The notes under the pieces: model-generated
Database searches by the model: none
What the model was told of the DNA's origin: nothing
The model's input: only the letters and a program-made list of their open reading frames with translations
Made by a program: the position numbers and the translations under genes
Shown here: piece after piece, positions 1 to 6,194 of the stretch
Layout: each line of letters begins with the position of its first letter
Position numbering within the stretch: position 1 is the first letter of the stretch
Assembly: GCA_023135255.1 (NCBI GenBank)
Contig: JAGLTN010000163.1
Location: 1-9,762 of the forward strand
Direction: 5' to 3'
Source: Planctomycetota bacterium
GTDB lineage: Bacteria; Planctomycetota; Phycisphaerae; Sedimentisphaerales; Anaerobacaceae
DNA length: 9,762 nucleotides

Positions 1-250
1 CAGTGGTTGTTTTGCCTTCACCCAGAGGGGTTGGTGTTATGGCAGTAACATCTATGTATTTTGAATTTTTATTTTCGGGCAATCTCTGCAGAACTTTTTG
101 GTAGTCGATTTTTGCAAGCTGTCTGCCGATAGGGATCAATTCATCAGGATTTATGCCGATCTCCTGAGCTAACTGGGTTATCGGTTTCATGGTTTTTTCA
201 GCTTCTAAGGCAATTTGCCAGTCCTTCATCTTTGTTGGATCAAGCTTCAT
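1..250 (-). CDS. fhs: Formate-tetrahydrofolate ligase, N-terminal part (runs off left edge)
   Basis: This is the first 83 codons of a minus-strand gene, translated by hand from the reverse complement. It starts MKLDPTKMKDWQIALEAE, continues with KPITQLAQEIGINPDELIPIG, and reaches DVTAITPTPLGEGKTTT at the window edge. The PTP-x-GEGKTT stretch is the nucleotide-binding P-loop typical of formate-tetrahydrofolate ligase, and the preceding KPI..(L/I)A..(L/I)GI..(D/E) pattern matches that family's N-terminus. The enzyme joins formate to tetrahydrofolate using ATP in the cytoplasm, giving 10-formyl-THF for purine synthesis or for the methyl branch of the Wood-Ljungdahl pathway. Full-length members have about 550-560 residues, so most of the gene lies outside the window. 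The ATG at 248-250 is supported by an AAGGA ribosome site 8 bases upstream. The gene is divergent from the lipid-transport cluster, with no obvious functional link. Confidence 0.93.
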   Translation of the reverse strand, partial: MKLDPTKMKDWQIALEAEKTMKPITQLAQEIGINPDELIPIGRQLAKIDYQKVLQRLPENKNSKYIDVTAITPTPLGEGKTTT

Positions 251-258
251 ATAAAAAA

Positions 259-263
259 TCCTT
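259..263 (-). promoter_or_regulatory. Ribosome binding site of fhs
   Basis: On the minus strand the bases read AAGGA, 8 bases before the ATG at 250-248. The spacing is good and it fixes the start of the partial fhs gene. Confidence 0.6.
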
Positions 264-401
264 ATATCAACATCAAATTCTGTAATCACAAAAAAGGCTT
301 TTTCAAGCTGATTCTATTATCGTTTTAGTAACGCATCGACAATATAAGGCCTGAGTTTTATTTTTGCATTATTTTGCTATTTATGCTCTAAAGGAGGTGT
401 T

Positions 402-455
402 TTGAAGCGAAATCAGCCTGGAATTAAAAAACTTGATAAATTAAGTGGAAATTGA
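402..455 (+). CDS. Possible 17-codon leader ORF behind a strong Shine-Dalgarno
   Basis: AAGGAGGT (391-398) is the best ribosome-binding match in the window, but it precedes no large ORF. Three bases later a TTG opens a 17-codon frame reading MKRNQPGIKKLDKLSGN and ending in TGA at 453-455, about 50 bases before the permease start. The peptide is basic and has no hydrophobic segment or recognisable domain. It could be a leader peptide that tunes expression of the operon, the remnant of a lost gene, or chance. The spacing is shorter than the usual 5-9 bases and the start is TTG, which weakens the case. Confidence 0.2.
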   Translation: MKRNQPGIKKLDKLSGN

Positions 456-505
456 GATTATAGGCATCTGTTAATATTGCGGCTATAAGGAGATATCAGC
501 AATTT

Positions 506-1648
506 ATGAATTCAGGGGTAGAGAATAACAGAGGGGCACATGTTGATTTCGAATCGGTTGGCCGAGAGTTGCGGGTGAGGCTTTGCGGCAGAGTCGATTC
601 TTATAACAGCGGCGGTCTGTATTTTTCTATCACAAGGCAAATAAAAAAGCATTCTCCCGGCGAAGTAGTTATCGATGCAAGCGAAGTTGATTACTGTGAT
701 GTCGCAGGGGTTGCTTTGTTTTCCTGGCTTTTGTCCCAGCAGCAAAAAAAGTCATATAAGCTGATTATCCAGAACCTGCGGGAAGATTTCAAGTTGTTAC
801 TTGAAAGACTTAAGACAGAGCAGCGTGAAAAAACCAAACCAACAATTAATCCGATATCCGGTTTTATAAACAGCACAGGCAGGGGTGCTTGTTTACTTGT
901 TGAGGAGACATTTGATTTTGTCAGCTTTACGGGCGAACTTACCAGTGCCTTTGGCTCAATACTTTTAAAGCCGAGAAGATTGCGATTGAAAGATACTTTT
1001 GTAATAGCTGAGCTTGCCGGTGTGAATGCTTTTGGTATAGTTTCGCTTATTGGTTTTCTTTTTGGTTTGATACTTGCGTTTCAGGCGGCGATAACATTAA
1101 AGCTTTTTGCCGCGGAAATATATACGGCTGACCTGGTGACGATATCACTTTTGCGGGTGATGGGGCCTTTTATGACAGCGATAATATTTGCTGCGAGAAG
1201 CGGTTCGGCTTTTGCGGCAGAGCTGGGGACTATGAAAATTAATGAAGAGATCGATGCATTAAAGACTATGGGGTTCGAACCTGTAAGGTTCCTTGCGGTG
1301 CCTCGCGTGATAGCGGGTTTTTTTGTGCTTCCGCTGCTTAGTATTTTTACTTCGCTGTTTGGTTTGATAGGCGCTGGTATTGTAATGCTGGTTATGGGGT
1401 TTCCCCTGATAACTTTCTATGATCGTGTGGTCTCGGCGGCGGATATGCCGGGCTTTATTGGTGGTTTTGTAAAAGCGGCAGTCTTTGGTGTTTTGATCTC
1501 GGCGATTGGTTGTCTCAGAGGTTTTCAGACTAAACAAGGTTCTCAGGCAGTGGGTATTTCGACAACGAGAGCAGTGGTAAGCGGGATCGTTTTAACTGTG
1601 ATAGCGGAAGGTGTTTTTGCGGTTATTTATTATTTTCTGGATATTTAA
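506..1648 (+). CDS. mlaE: STAS-MlaE fusion: ABC lipid-transport permease
   Basis: This 380-residue protein has two parts. Residues about 18-105 form a STAS-like domain, with predicted beta strands around LRVRLCGRVD and EVVIDASEVD and then CDVAGVALFSWLL. Residues about 140-380 form the MlaE permease. Its signature is at 228-256, with FAARSGSAFAAELGTM followed by KINEEIDALKTMG, the cytoplasmic loop thought to couple to the ATPase. About five hydrophobic segments lie near 170-200, 210-230, 268-300, 318-336 and 354-378. In the E. coli Mla system the STAS protein (MlaB) is separate; here it is fused to the permease, a variant known in other bacteria. The usual hydroxyl residue of the D-(S/T)-(A/S)-G motif is Val66 (DVAG), so phosphorylation there is unlikely. 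AAGGAG at 487-492 lies 13 bases before the ATG, which is long, but no better start is in frame. The gene opens the operon and is 3 bases from its ATPase. Inferred role: inner-membrane channel of a phospholipid transporter. Confidence 0.9.
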   Translation: MNSGVENNRGAHVDFESVGRELRVRLCGRVDSYNSGGLYFSITRQIKKHSPGEVVIDASEVDYCDVAGVALFSWLLSQQQKKSYKLIIQNLREDFKLLLERLKTEQREKTKPTINPISGFINSTGRGACLLVEETFDFVSFTGELTSAFGSILLKPRRLRLKDTFVIAELAGVNAFGIVSLIGFLFGLILAFQAAITLKLFAAEIYTADLVTISLLRVMGPFMTAIIFAARSGSAFAAELGTMKINEEIDALKTMGFEPVRFLAVPRVIAGFFVLPLLSIFTSLFGLIGAGIVMLVMGFPLITFYDRVVSAADMPGFIGGFVKAAVFGVLISAIGCLRGFQTKQGSQAVGISTTRAVVSGIVLTVIAEGVFAVIYYFLDI

Positions 1649-1651
1649 ATT

Positions 1652-2419
1652 ATGGCAGAAAAGAGAACTCCGATAATAGAAGTCAGAAACCTGACCGCTG
1701 GTTATCAGGATAATATTGTCCTTGATGATATATCTTTTGATGTCTTTGCAGGTGAGGTTTTTGTTATTTTAGGGGGTTCAGGTTGCGGCAAAAGCACATT
1801 GCTGAAGCATATGATAGGCCTTTACGAACCTATGGCGGGTGAAATAACAATCGATGGCATTAACATAGTCTCAGCAAATTCCAAGCAAAAAAGGCAGCTG
1901 CTGCAGAAATTCGGTGTTACTTATCAAAGCGGTGCTCTTTTCGGATCGATGACGGTGAGAGAAAATCTCAGGCTTGTTCTGCAGGAATTTACAACTTTGC
2001 CTTTGAATATCATAGATACAGTCTGTGATATGAAGCTGAAACTTGTGGGTCTTGAAGGCTGCGGCGAATTAATGCCTGCTGAGCTTAGCGGCGGGATGGT
2101 AAAAAGGGTTGCTATCGCAAGAGCGATGACGCTGGATCCGGATATTATTTTTCTCGATGAGCCTTCTGCTGGTCTTGACCCGATCACCTCGGCGCAGCTT
2201 GATGAGTCGATAATAGATTTGTCCAGGAGCCTTAATATAACTTTTGTAATTGTGACTCATGAACTGGCAAGTATCTTTGCGGTTGCCGACAGAGTTATAA
2301 TGCTTGATAAAAATACGAAAAAGATAATTGCCCATGGCAGTCCTGCCGAGCTTAAACAAAGCAATGACAATGCGTTCGTACAGCAGTTTTTCCACAGGAA
2401 GCCTTCATTGGAGCAATAA
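1652..2419 (+). CDS. mlaF: MlaF-type ABC transporter ATP-binding protein
   Basis: This 255-residue cytoplasmic ATPase has every ABC motif intact: Walker A GGSGCGKS (41-48), Q-loop Gln92 in TYQSGALF, signature LSGGM (145-149), Walker B IIFLDEP (165-171) with catalytic Glu170, D-loop SAGLD (172-176) and H-loop His203 in VTHE. LSGGM followed by VKRVAIARA, and YQSGALF at the Q-loop, are typical of the MlaF/Ttg2A branch rather than of nutrient importers. It should hydrolyse ATP to drive lipid movement through the permease encoded just upstream. Length is normal for the family. Only 3 bases separate it from the permease gene and no clear ribosome site lies in the gap, so translation is probably coupled. 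Reading frame and ends are clear. The direction of lipid transport cannot be read from the sequence. Confidence 0.94.
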   Translation: MAEKRTPIIEVRNLTAGYQDNIVLDDISFDVFAGEVFVILGGSGCGKSTLLKHMIGLYEPMAGEITIDGINIVSANSKQKRQLLQKFGVTYQSGALFGSMTVRENLRLVLQEFTTLPLNIIDTVCDMKLKLVGLEGCGELMPAELSGGMVKRVAIARAMTLDPDIIFLDEPSAGLDPITSAQLDESIIDLSRSLNITFVIVTHELASIFAVADRVIMLDKNTKKIIAHGSPAELKQSNDNAFVQQFFHRKPSLEQ

Positions 2420-2445
2420 AATTGAAATTTTAATGGATCGGTAAA

Positions 2446-3396
2446 ATGGCGACAAAAGCGAATTATTTTAAAATAGGTCTGTTCGTTATTGCATCTGTAG
2501 CTTTGATAGTGACGTGTGTGATAATATTTGGCAGCGGCAATTTTTTTCAGGAAAAGATATATTTTGAAACATATCTTGACGAATCCGTTCAAGGCCTGGA
2601 TATCGGCTCGCCTGTAAAACATCGAGGTGTCAAGATCGGACAGGTTCAAAAGATAACGTTTGTCGTGGATGAATATGAGATCGATAATACAATCAGATAT
2701 AGCGTTGATTACAGCGGATATGTTATGGTCATCATGTCTATAAACAATGCTTTTCTAAAAGATAAAGACCATCAGGATGCTGTAAAGTTTCTTACCGGTT
2801 TGCGGGAGCATGATTTCAGAATAAGATTAACTTCACAGGCATTGACGGGGGTTGCGTGGCTTGAGACAGATTTTGTTGACCCAAATCAATATCCGCCGAT
2901 GAAGCTCGTCTGGGAACCTGAAAATTTCTATCTGCCTTCGGCGCCGAGTCTGCTCAGCACTTTTATTGAGTCTGCGGAGAATGCTTTTCGCAGGCTTTCA
3001 AATATGGATTTTGAGGGGCTTATCAAAAATACTGAAGAGCTTATTATTACTTTAAATACAAATGTTAAGGATGCGAACATTCCGCAGTTAAGCGAGCAGG
3101 TCAGGGAGTTTTTTGCTGAAATCCGTCAGACTAATTCCGATATCAGAAAATTAATAGGCGTAGCTGGTGCAAAGCCCGGTGGCTCTACGATAAAACAAGC
3201 AATAGGTCGACTCGATAAAACCATTTCAAATATTGACGGTCTGATCACTACAGGAAAACCAGATATTGCTGAGATCATCAGCAATATTAAGGTAGCTTCT
3301 GTAATGCTCAAAGAATTGGTACAGGACTTAAAAGTTCATCCATCAAAAGCGGTTTTTTCGAAGCCGCCTTCAAAATCGGAGGTTTATAAGAAATGA
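2446..3396 (+). CDS. mlaD: MlaD-type MCE domain protein
   Basis: This 316-residue protein has one N-terminal membrane anchor (about 9-29, IGLFVIASVAL onward) and then an MCE domain at about 37-147. The domain begins with IYFETYLDESVQGLDIGSPV and KHRGVKIGQV, the classic MCE opening, and closes with IRLTSQALTGVAWLETDFVDP. The C-terminal half (about 165-300) is predicted mostly helical, with amphipathic repeats such as FRRLSNMDFEGLIKNTEELI. It ends in LKVHPSKAVFSKPP, resembling the HPS..(L/F)..PP tail of long MCE proteins. E. coli MlaD is about 183 residues, so this is the longer type whose tail may extend the central channel across the periplasm. It is expected to form a hexameric ring on the inner membrane and carry lipid. 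The gap to the ATPase gene is 26 bases and the end overlaps the lipoprotein gene by 4 bases (ATGA), which indicates coupling. Confidence 0.92.
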   Translation: MATKANYFKIGLFVIASVALIVTCVIIFGSGNFFQEKIYFETYLDESVQGLDIGSPVKHRGVKIGQVQKITFVVDEYEIDNTIRYSVDYSGYVMVIMSINNAFLKDKDHQDAVKFLTGLREHDFRIRLTSQALTGVAWLETDFVDPNQYPPMKLVWEPENFYLPSAPSLLSTFIESAENAFRRLSNMDFEGLIKNTEELIITLNTNVKDANIPQLSEQVREFFAEIRQTNSDIRKLIGVAGAKPGGSTIKQAIGRLDKTISNIDGLITTGKPDIAEIISNIKVASVMLKELVQDLKVHPSKAVFSKPPSKSEVYKK

Positions 3397-4013
3397 AAAA
3401 GCTAATACCATTATCTTTATTTACAATTATGATGTTTGTATTGCCTTTGTTTACGGGCTGCGGCGGCGACAGATCATCGGATGCGATGCGTTATTTTATG
3501 TTTGAAGCAGACAGGGCAACGCTAAAGGCTGACACTATTGGCGGAAATATCTGCGTTAAAACATTTAAGATGGCTTCGCCTTTTGACAGCTCCGGTTTTA
3601 TTTATAAAAAGGCGGACAACGATTATGAATCAGATTATTATAACCGTTTTATTATCAGCCCGGAGATACTGATAACCCAGCAATGCCGAAATTGGCTTGA
3701 AAGATCAGGGCTTTTTAAAAATGTGCTCAATATTTCAAGCATAGCATCCGCTGATTATATTCTTGAAGGAAACATTATAAATTTGTATGGTGACTTTGCC
3801 CAAGGTGATTTGGCTTTTGCGGTTATGCAGATAAGGTTTTTTCTTATCAAGGAAACAGAAGATAAACCTGTGATAGTGTTTAGTAAAGACTATAAAGAGA
3901 AAATTGAAGTTTCGGCGGCAAGGCCTGAGGATATTGTTGGCGGTTATGACAAATGCCTGGAAAATATCCTTAGCAATTTTGAAAGTGACCTTGGAAAATT
4001 AAGTTTAAAATAG
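3393..4013 (+). CDS. PqiC-like ABC-transport auxiliary lipoprotein
   Basis: This 206-residue protein has a lipoprotein signal peptide: MKK, a hydrophobic core, and lipobox LFTGC with Cys23 as the lipidated residue. The mature part contains IISPEILITQQCRNWLERSG (about 87-106), then ADYILEGNIINLYGDF, AQGDLAFAVMQIRFFLI and a closing helix NILSNFESDLGKL. This layout (lipobox, a helix near 'W..SGLF', a 'DY.LEG.I' strand, a paired strand, a final helix) fits the PqiC/YmbA family of auxiliary lipoproteins that accompany MCE transporters; I infer this from pattern and context. Such proteins sit in the outer membrane and dock the MCE component. The start is secure: GGAGGT at 3378-3383 lies 9 bases upstream. 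The 4-base overlap with the mlaD stop suggests matched expression. Family assignment is less certain than for the three preceding genes. Confidence 0.78.
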   Translation: MKKLIPLSLFTIMMFVLPLFTGCGGDRSSDAMRYFMFEADRATLKADTIGGNICVKTFKMASPFDSSGFIYKKADNDYESDYYNRFIISPEILITQQCRNWLERSGLFKNVLNISSIASADYILEGNIINLYGDFAQGDLAFAVMQIRFFLIKETEDKPVIVFSKDYKEKIEVSAARPEDIVGGYDKCLENILSNFESDLGKLSLK

Positions 4014-4031
4014 ATTTTTTAGAGGATATGA

Positions 4032-5960
4032 ATGGATTCTAATAACAAATCTTTGCCTGAAATAACAATCAAAGCGGTGGGCCTGGGTATTTTGCTTTCG
4101 GTTATACTTGCAGCTGCCAATGCTTATCTGGGGCTTTTTGCAGGGATGACGGTTTCGGCTTCGATACCGGCGGCTGTTGTTTCGATGGGAGTGTTGAGGC
4201 TTTTCAGAAGAAGCAATATTCTTGAAAATAATATTGTGCAGACGGCGGCTTCTGCGGGTGAATCTCTTGCTGCGGGGGTTATTTTTACTTTACCAGCTTT
4301 GGTGATAATGGGTTACTGGGAGGAGTTTAATTATTTCTGGGTGACAATTATCGCGGGTTTTGGCGGGCTTTTAGGAGTATTATTTACCATCCCCTTAAGG
4401 CGTGCATTGATAGTCGAGAGTAAACTGAAATTCCCGGAAGGGATAGCGACGGCGGAAGTTCTTAAGTCGGGACAAAAAGGGGGCGGGGGTGTGAAATATA
4501 TTGCCCAGGCTGCTATCGCGGGCGGTCTTTTCAAGCTTGGCGCTTCGGGTTTTCGGATATGGTCGGAAGCAGTTGAAGCGGCGAGTGTTGTTAAGGGCAG
4601 CATTGCGTATTTCGGTTCGAACCTGAGTCCGGCACTTTTATCAGTCGGTTATATCGTGGGCATTAATATAGCTGTTCTTATCTTTCTCGGCGGGGCAGCC
4701 AACTGGCTTGTCGCGGTTCCTATTTGTGCGGCTTTCGAGAGTTGCCCTTTGGTTGACGGCAAAGAAATTTCCGCGATAGATTGGGCTCACCAGATATGGT
4801 CGACGAAAACACGTTATATAGGTGTTGGTGGGATGCTCATTGGTGGTCTGTGGACGATAGTGAAGCTGAGAGGTTCGATATTTTCAGGTGTGACCAGCGG
4901 GCTTAAAGCTTACAGCAAACTAAAAGACGGCAAAGTTGACATCGATCCGGCGGAGAAAGATATCCCGATGAAATGGATCATAGCTTTGATAGTGGCTTCG
5001 GTTGTGCCTTTGTTCCTTGTTTATCAGATATTTGTTGGTGATGTGGCTGTCTCGGTTACGATGGCAGTAATCATGCTGTTTACGGGTTTTTTGTTTTCGG
5101 CAGTGGCGGGGTATATGGCTGGTATCGTTGGCTCTTCAAACAACCCGATATCAGGAGTGACTATCGCTACGGTTTTGGTTTCGGCTTTATTGCTTTTGCT
5201 TTTGATGGGCAAAGATGCCAAGAACGGACCACCGGCAGCGATTATCATCGGCTCTGTTGTATGTTGCGCAGCTGCGATTGCGGGAGATAATATGCAGGAC
5301 CTGAAGGCGGGTTATATTCTAAGAGCTACGCCATGGAAACAGCAGGTAATGCAGATGGTGGGGACAGTATCTGCGGCTTTGGTGATGGCTCCGATTTTGA
5401 TGCTTTTGTTTAGGGCATATGGTTTTGCGGGACACAGTTCTGCGCAGGCGAATCCATTGATAGCAGCGCAGGCAAATTTGATGGCTTCTGTGGCAAAGGG
5501 AGTGTTCACAGGTGATCTGCCCTGGGTGTTTGTCTGGATCGGAATCGCAGCGGCGGTTGTGGTTGTGGCGATAGATGAATATCTTCAGCATAGGAAAAGT
5601 TCTTTCCGTGTGCCTATACTTGCTGTCGCGATAGGAATATATCTGCCTTTTGAATTGTCTGTACCGATCTTCGCGGGCGGGATAATTAATTATCTTGTTA
5701 AGAGTTACCAGAGTAAGAAGAAGCTGTCTTCACAGCATTCGGAGGATGGTCAGAGAAAGGGATTGCTGCTTGCTTCGGGGTTGATCACGGGCGAGGCATT
5801 AGTTGGTATTCTGCTGGCGGTTCCGATAGTGATAACGGGCAGGCCTGACGTATTAGCTATTATGGATAATCCCCTGGGGCCTTGGCTTGGGATATTTTTG
5901 CTGATAGGTATCGGATATTGGTTGTATCGTATTTCAACCGCTAAGATGAATAATGATTAA
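4032..5960 (+). CDS. OPT-family oligopeptide/metal-chelate transporter
   Basis: This 642-residue inner-membrane protein is almost entirely hydrophobic, with roughly 14-16 predicted membrane segments. Family marks are the N-terminal AANAYLGLFAGMTVSASIPA (28-47), IVQTAASAGESLAAG (68-82), LKFPEGIATAEVL (132-144) and GSSNNPISG (367-375). All four are typical of prokaryotic OPT transporters. The family takes up small peptides, or metals bound to peptide-like chelators, probably with protons; the substrate here cannot be told. Cytoplasmic or periplasmic loops rich in charge lie near 290-312 and 565-580. Length is normal. An AGAGGA ribosome site (4021-4026) lies 5 bases before the ATG. The gene begins 18 bases after the lipoprotein stop with no terminator between, so it may be read with the lipid-transport genes even though no functional link is established. 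The next gene downstream is an extracytoplasmic peptidase. Confidence 0.92.
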   Translation: MDSNNKSLPEITIKAVGLGILLSVILAAANAYLGLFAGMTVSASIPAAVVSMGVLRLFRRSNILENNIVQTAASAGESLAAGVIFTLPALVIMGYWEEFNYFWVTIIAGFGGLLGVLFTIPLRRALIVESKLKFPEGIATAEVLKSGQKGGGGVKYIAQAAIAGGLFKLGASGFRIWSEAVEAASVVKGSIAYFGSNLSPALLSVGYIVGINIAVLIFLGGAANWLVAVPICAAFESCPLVDGKEISAIDWAHQIWSTKTRYIGVGGMLIGGLWTIVKLRGSIFSGVTSGLKAYSKLKDGKVDIDPAEKDIPMKWIIALIVASVVPLFLVYQIFVGDVAVSVTMAVIMLFTGFLFSAVAGYMAGIVGSSNNPISGVTIATVLVSALLLLLLMGKDAKNGPPAAIIIGSVVCCAAAIAGDNMQDLKAGYILRATPWKQQVMQMVGTVSAALVMAPILMLLFRAYGFAGHSSAQANPLIAAQANLMASVAKGVFTGDLPWVFVWIGIAAAVVVVAIDEYLQHRKSSFRVPILAVAIGIYLPFELSVPIFAGGIINYLVKSYQSKKKLSSQHSEDGQRKGLLLASGLITGEALVGILLAVPIVITGRPDVLAIMDNPLGPWLGIFLLIGIGYWLYRISTAKMNND

Positions 5961-5975
5961 GGAAAATCAAAAATC

Positions 5976-6088
5976 AGAGCCCAGCTTTTTCGGAATAAAA
6001 AATCAGCTCAGGTTTGAATAGCAATGTCCCTATTCCTATTAAGCCCGCGTTTTGTAATCGAAAGCTTACCGAGGCAGGCATGGGCTCT
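5976..6088 (+). ncRNA. Candidate structured RNA closed by an 8-bp perfect inverted repeat
   Basis: AGAGCCCA (5976-5983) pairs exactly with TGGGCTCT (6081-6088). The helix can continue inward with GCU/GGC (5984-5986 with 6077-6079, one bulged A) and UCGG/CCGA (5990-5993 with 6069-6072). At the tip, GGUUUGAAUAG (6011-6021) can pair with CUAUUAAGCC (6036-6045, one bulged G); an alternative is GAAUAG with CUAUUC (6030-6035). A hairpin follows one base after the closing stem (6090-6110). The whole resembles a small RNA with its own terminator, or a 3'/5' UTR structure. I recognise no known riboswitch, SRP RNA or tmRNA consensus. The pairings were found by eye and not folded. Confidence 0.3.
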
Positions 6089-6089
6089 C

Positions 6090-6120
6090 ACTAAAATTTA
6101 CGATTTTAGTTGTGTTTTGT
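6090..6120 (+). terminator. AT-rich hairpin, possible intrinsic terminator after the OPT gene
   Basis: ACTAAAAT (6090-6097) and ATTTTAGT (6103-6110) form a perfect 8-bp stem with loop TTACG, followed by a T-rich TGTGTTTTGT tract. The stem is AT-rich and the tract is interrupted by G, so termination strength is doubtful. It lies about 130 bases after the OPT stop and before the tricorn gene, where a terminator would be expected. Confidence 0.45.
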
Positions 6121-6131
6121 TCTTGCGGGTT

Positions 6132-6160
6132 TTGAAAGGCCGGTAAGGTTATTGTTTAGA
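6132..6160 (+). promoter_or_regulatory. Weak sigma-70-like promoter candidate for the tricorn gene
   Basis: TTGAAA (6132-6137) is followed after 17 bases by TTTAGA (6155-6160). The -35 box matches 5 of 6 consensus bases and the -10 box only 3 of 6. Transcription would start near 6167, giving a short leader before the preferred ATG at 6195. The position, after the AT-rich hairpin, favours it; the poor -10 box does not. Confidence 0.3.
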
Positions 6161-6181
6161 TGTTTTTATGAGACTATTAAT

Positions 6182-6186
6182 GAGGA
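6182..6186 (+). promoter_or_regulatory. Ribosome binding site that decides the tricorn start
   Basis: GAGGA lies 8 bases before the ATG at 6195. The in-frame upstream ATGs at 6168 and 6180 have no comparable site. Starting at 6195 also gives a clean signal peptide beginning MKRVLILL. Confidence 0.55.
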
Positions 6187-6194
6187 AAATTAAA

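Larger units (their letters stand above)
251..505. other. Divergent intergenic region between fhs and the MCE operon
   Basis: This 255-base AT-rich stretch must hold the promoters for the minus-strand fhs gene and the plus-strand lipid-transport operon. I see no strong sigma-70 promoter for either. Weak candidates on the plus strand are TTGAGA (452-457) with TATTGC (475-480) at 17-base spacing. On the minus strand there is a TTGAAA box about 16-17 bases from TACAGA, between about 308 and 278. The region also carries an unexpectedly strong Shine-Dalgarno sequence at 391-398 (separate entry). No riboswitch or operator repeat was recognised. Confidence 0.5.

Noticed and set aside
286..303. A-tract and T-tract around GGC (AAAAAGGCTTTTT), a possible small hairpin terminator in the divergent region.
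   Set aside because: The loop would be only 3 bases and the stem only A-T pairs. No gene ends there, since both neighbours start away from it.
2257..2649. Minus-strand ORF of 130 codons spanning the mlaF/mlaD junction.
   Set aside because: It lies opposite two well-supported genes, has no recognisable domain, and no ribosome site was seen.
6168..6194. Upstream in-frame ATG at 6168 as the start of the tricorn protease.
   Set aside because: No ribosome site precedes it, and it would place nine extra residues before a typical signal peptide. The ATG at 6195 has GAGGA at good spacing.
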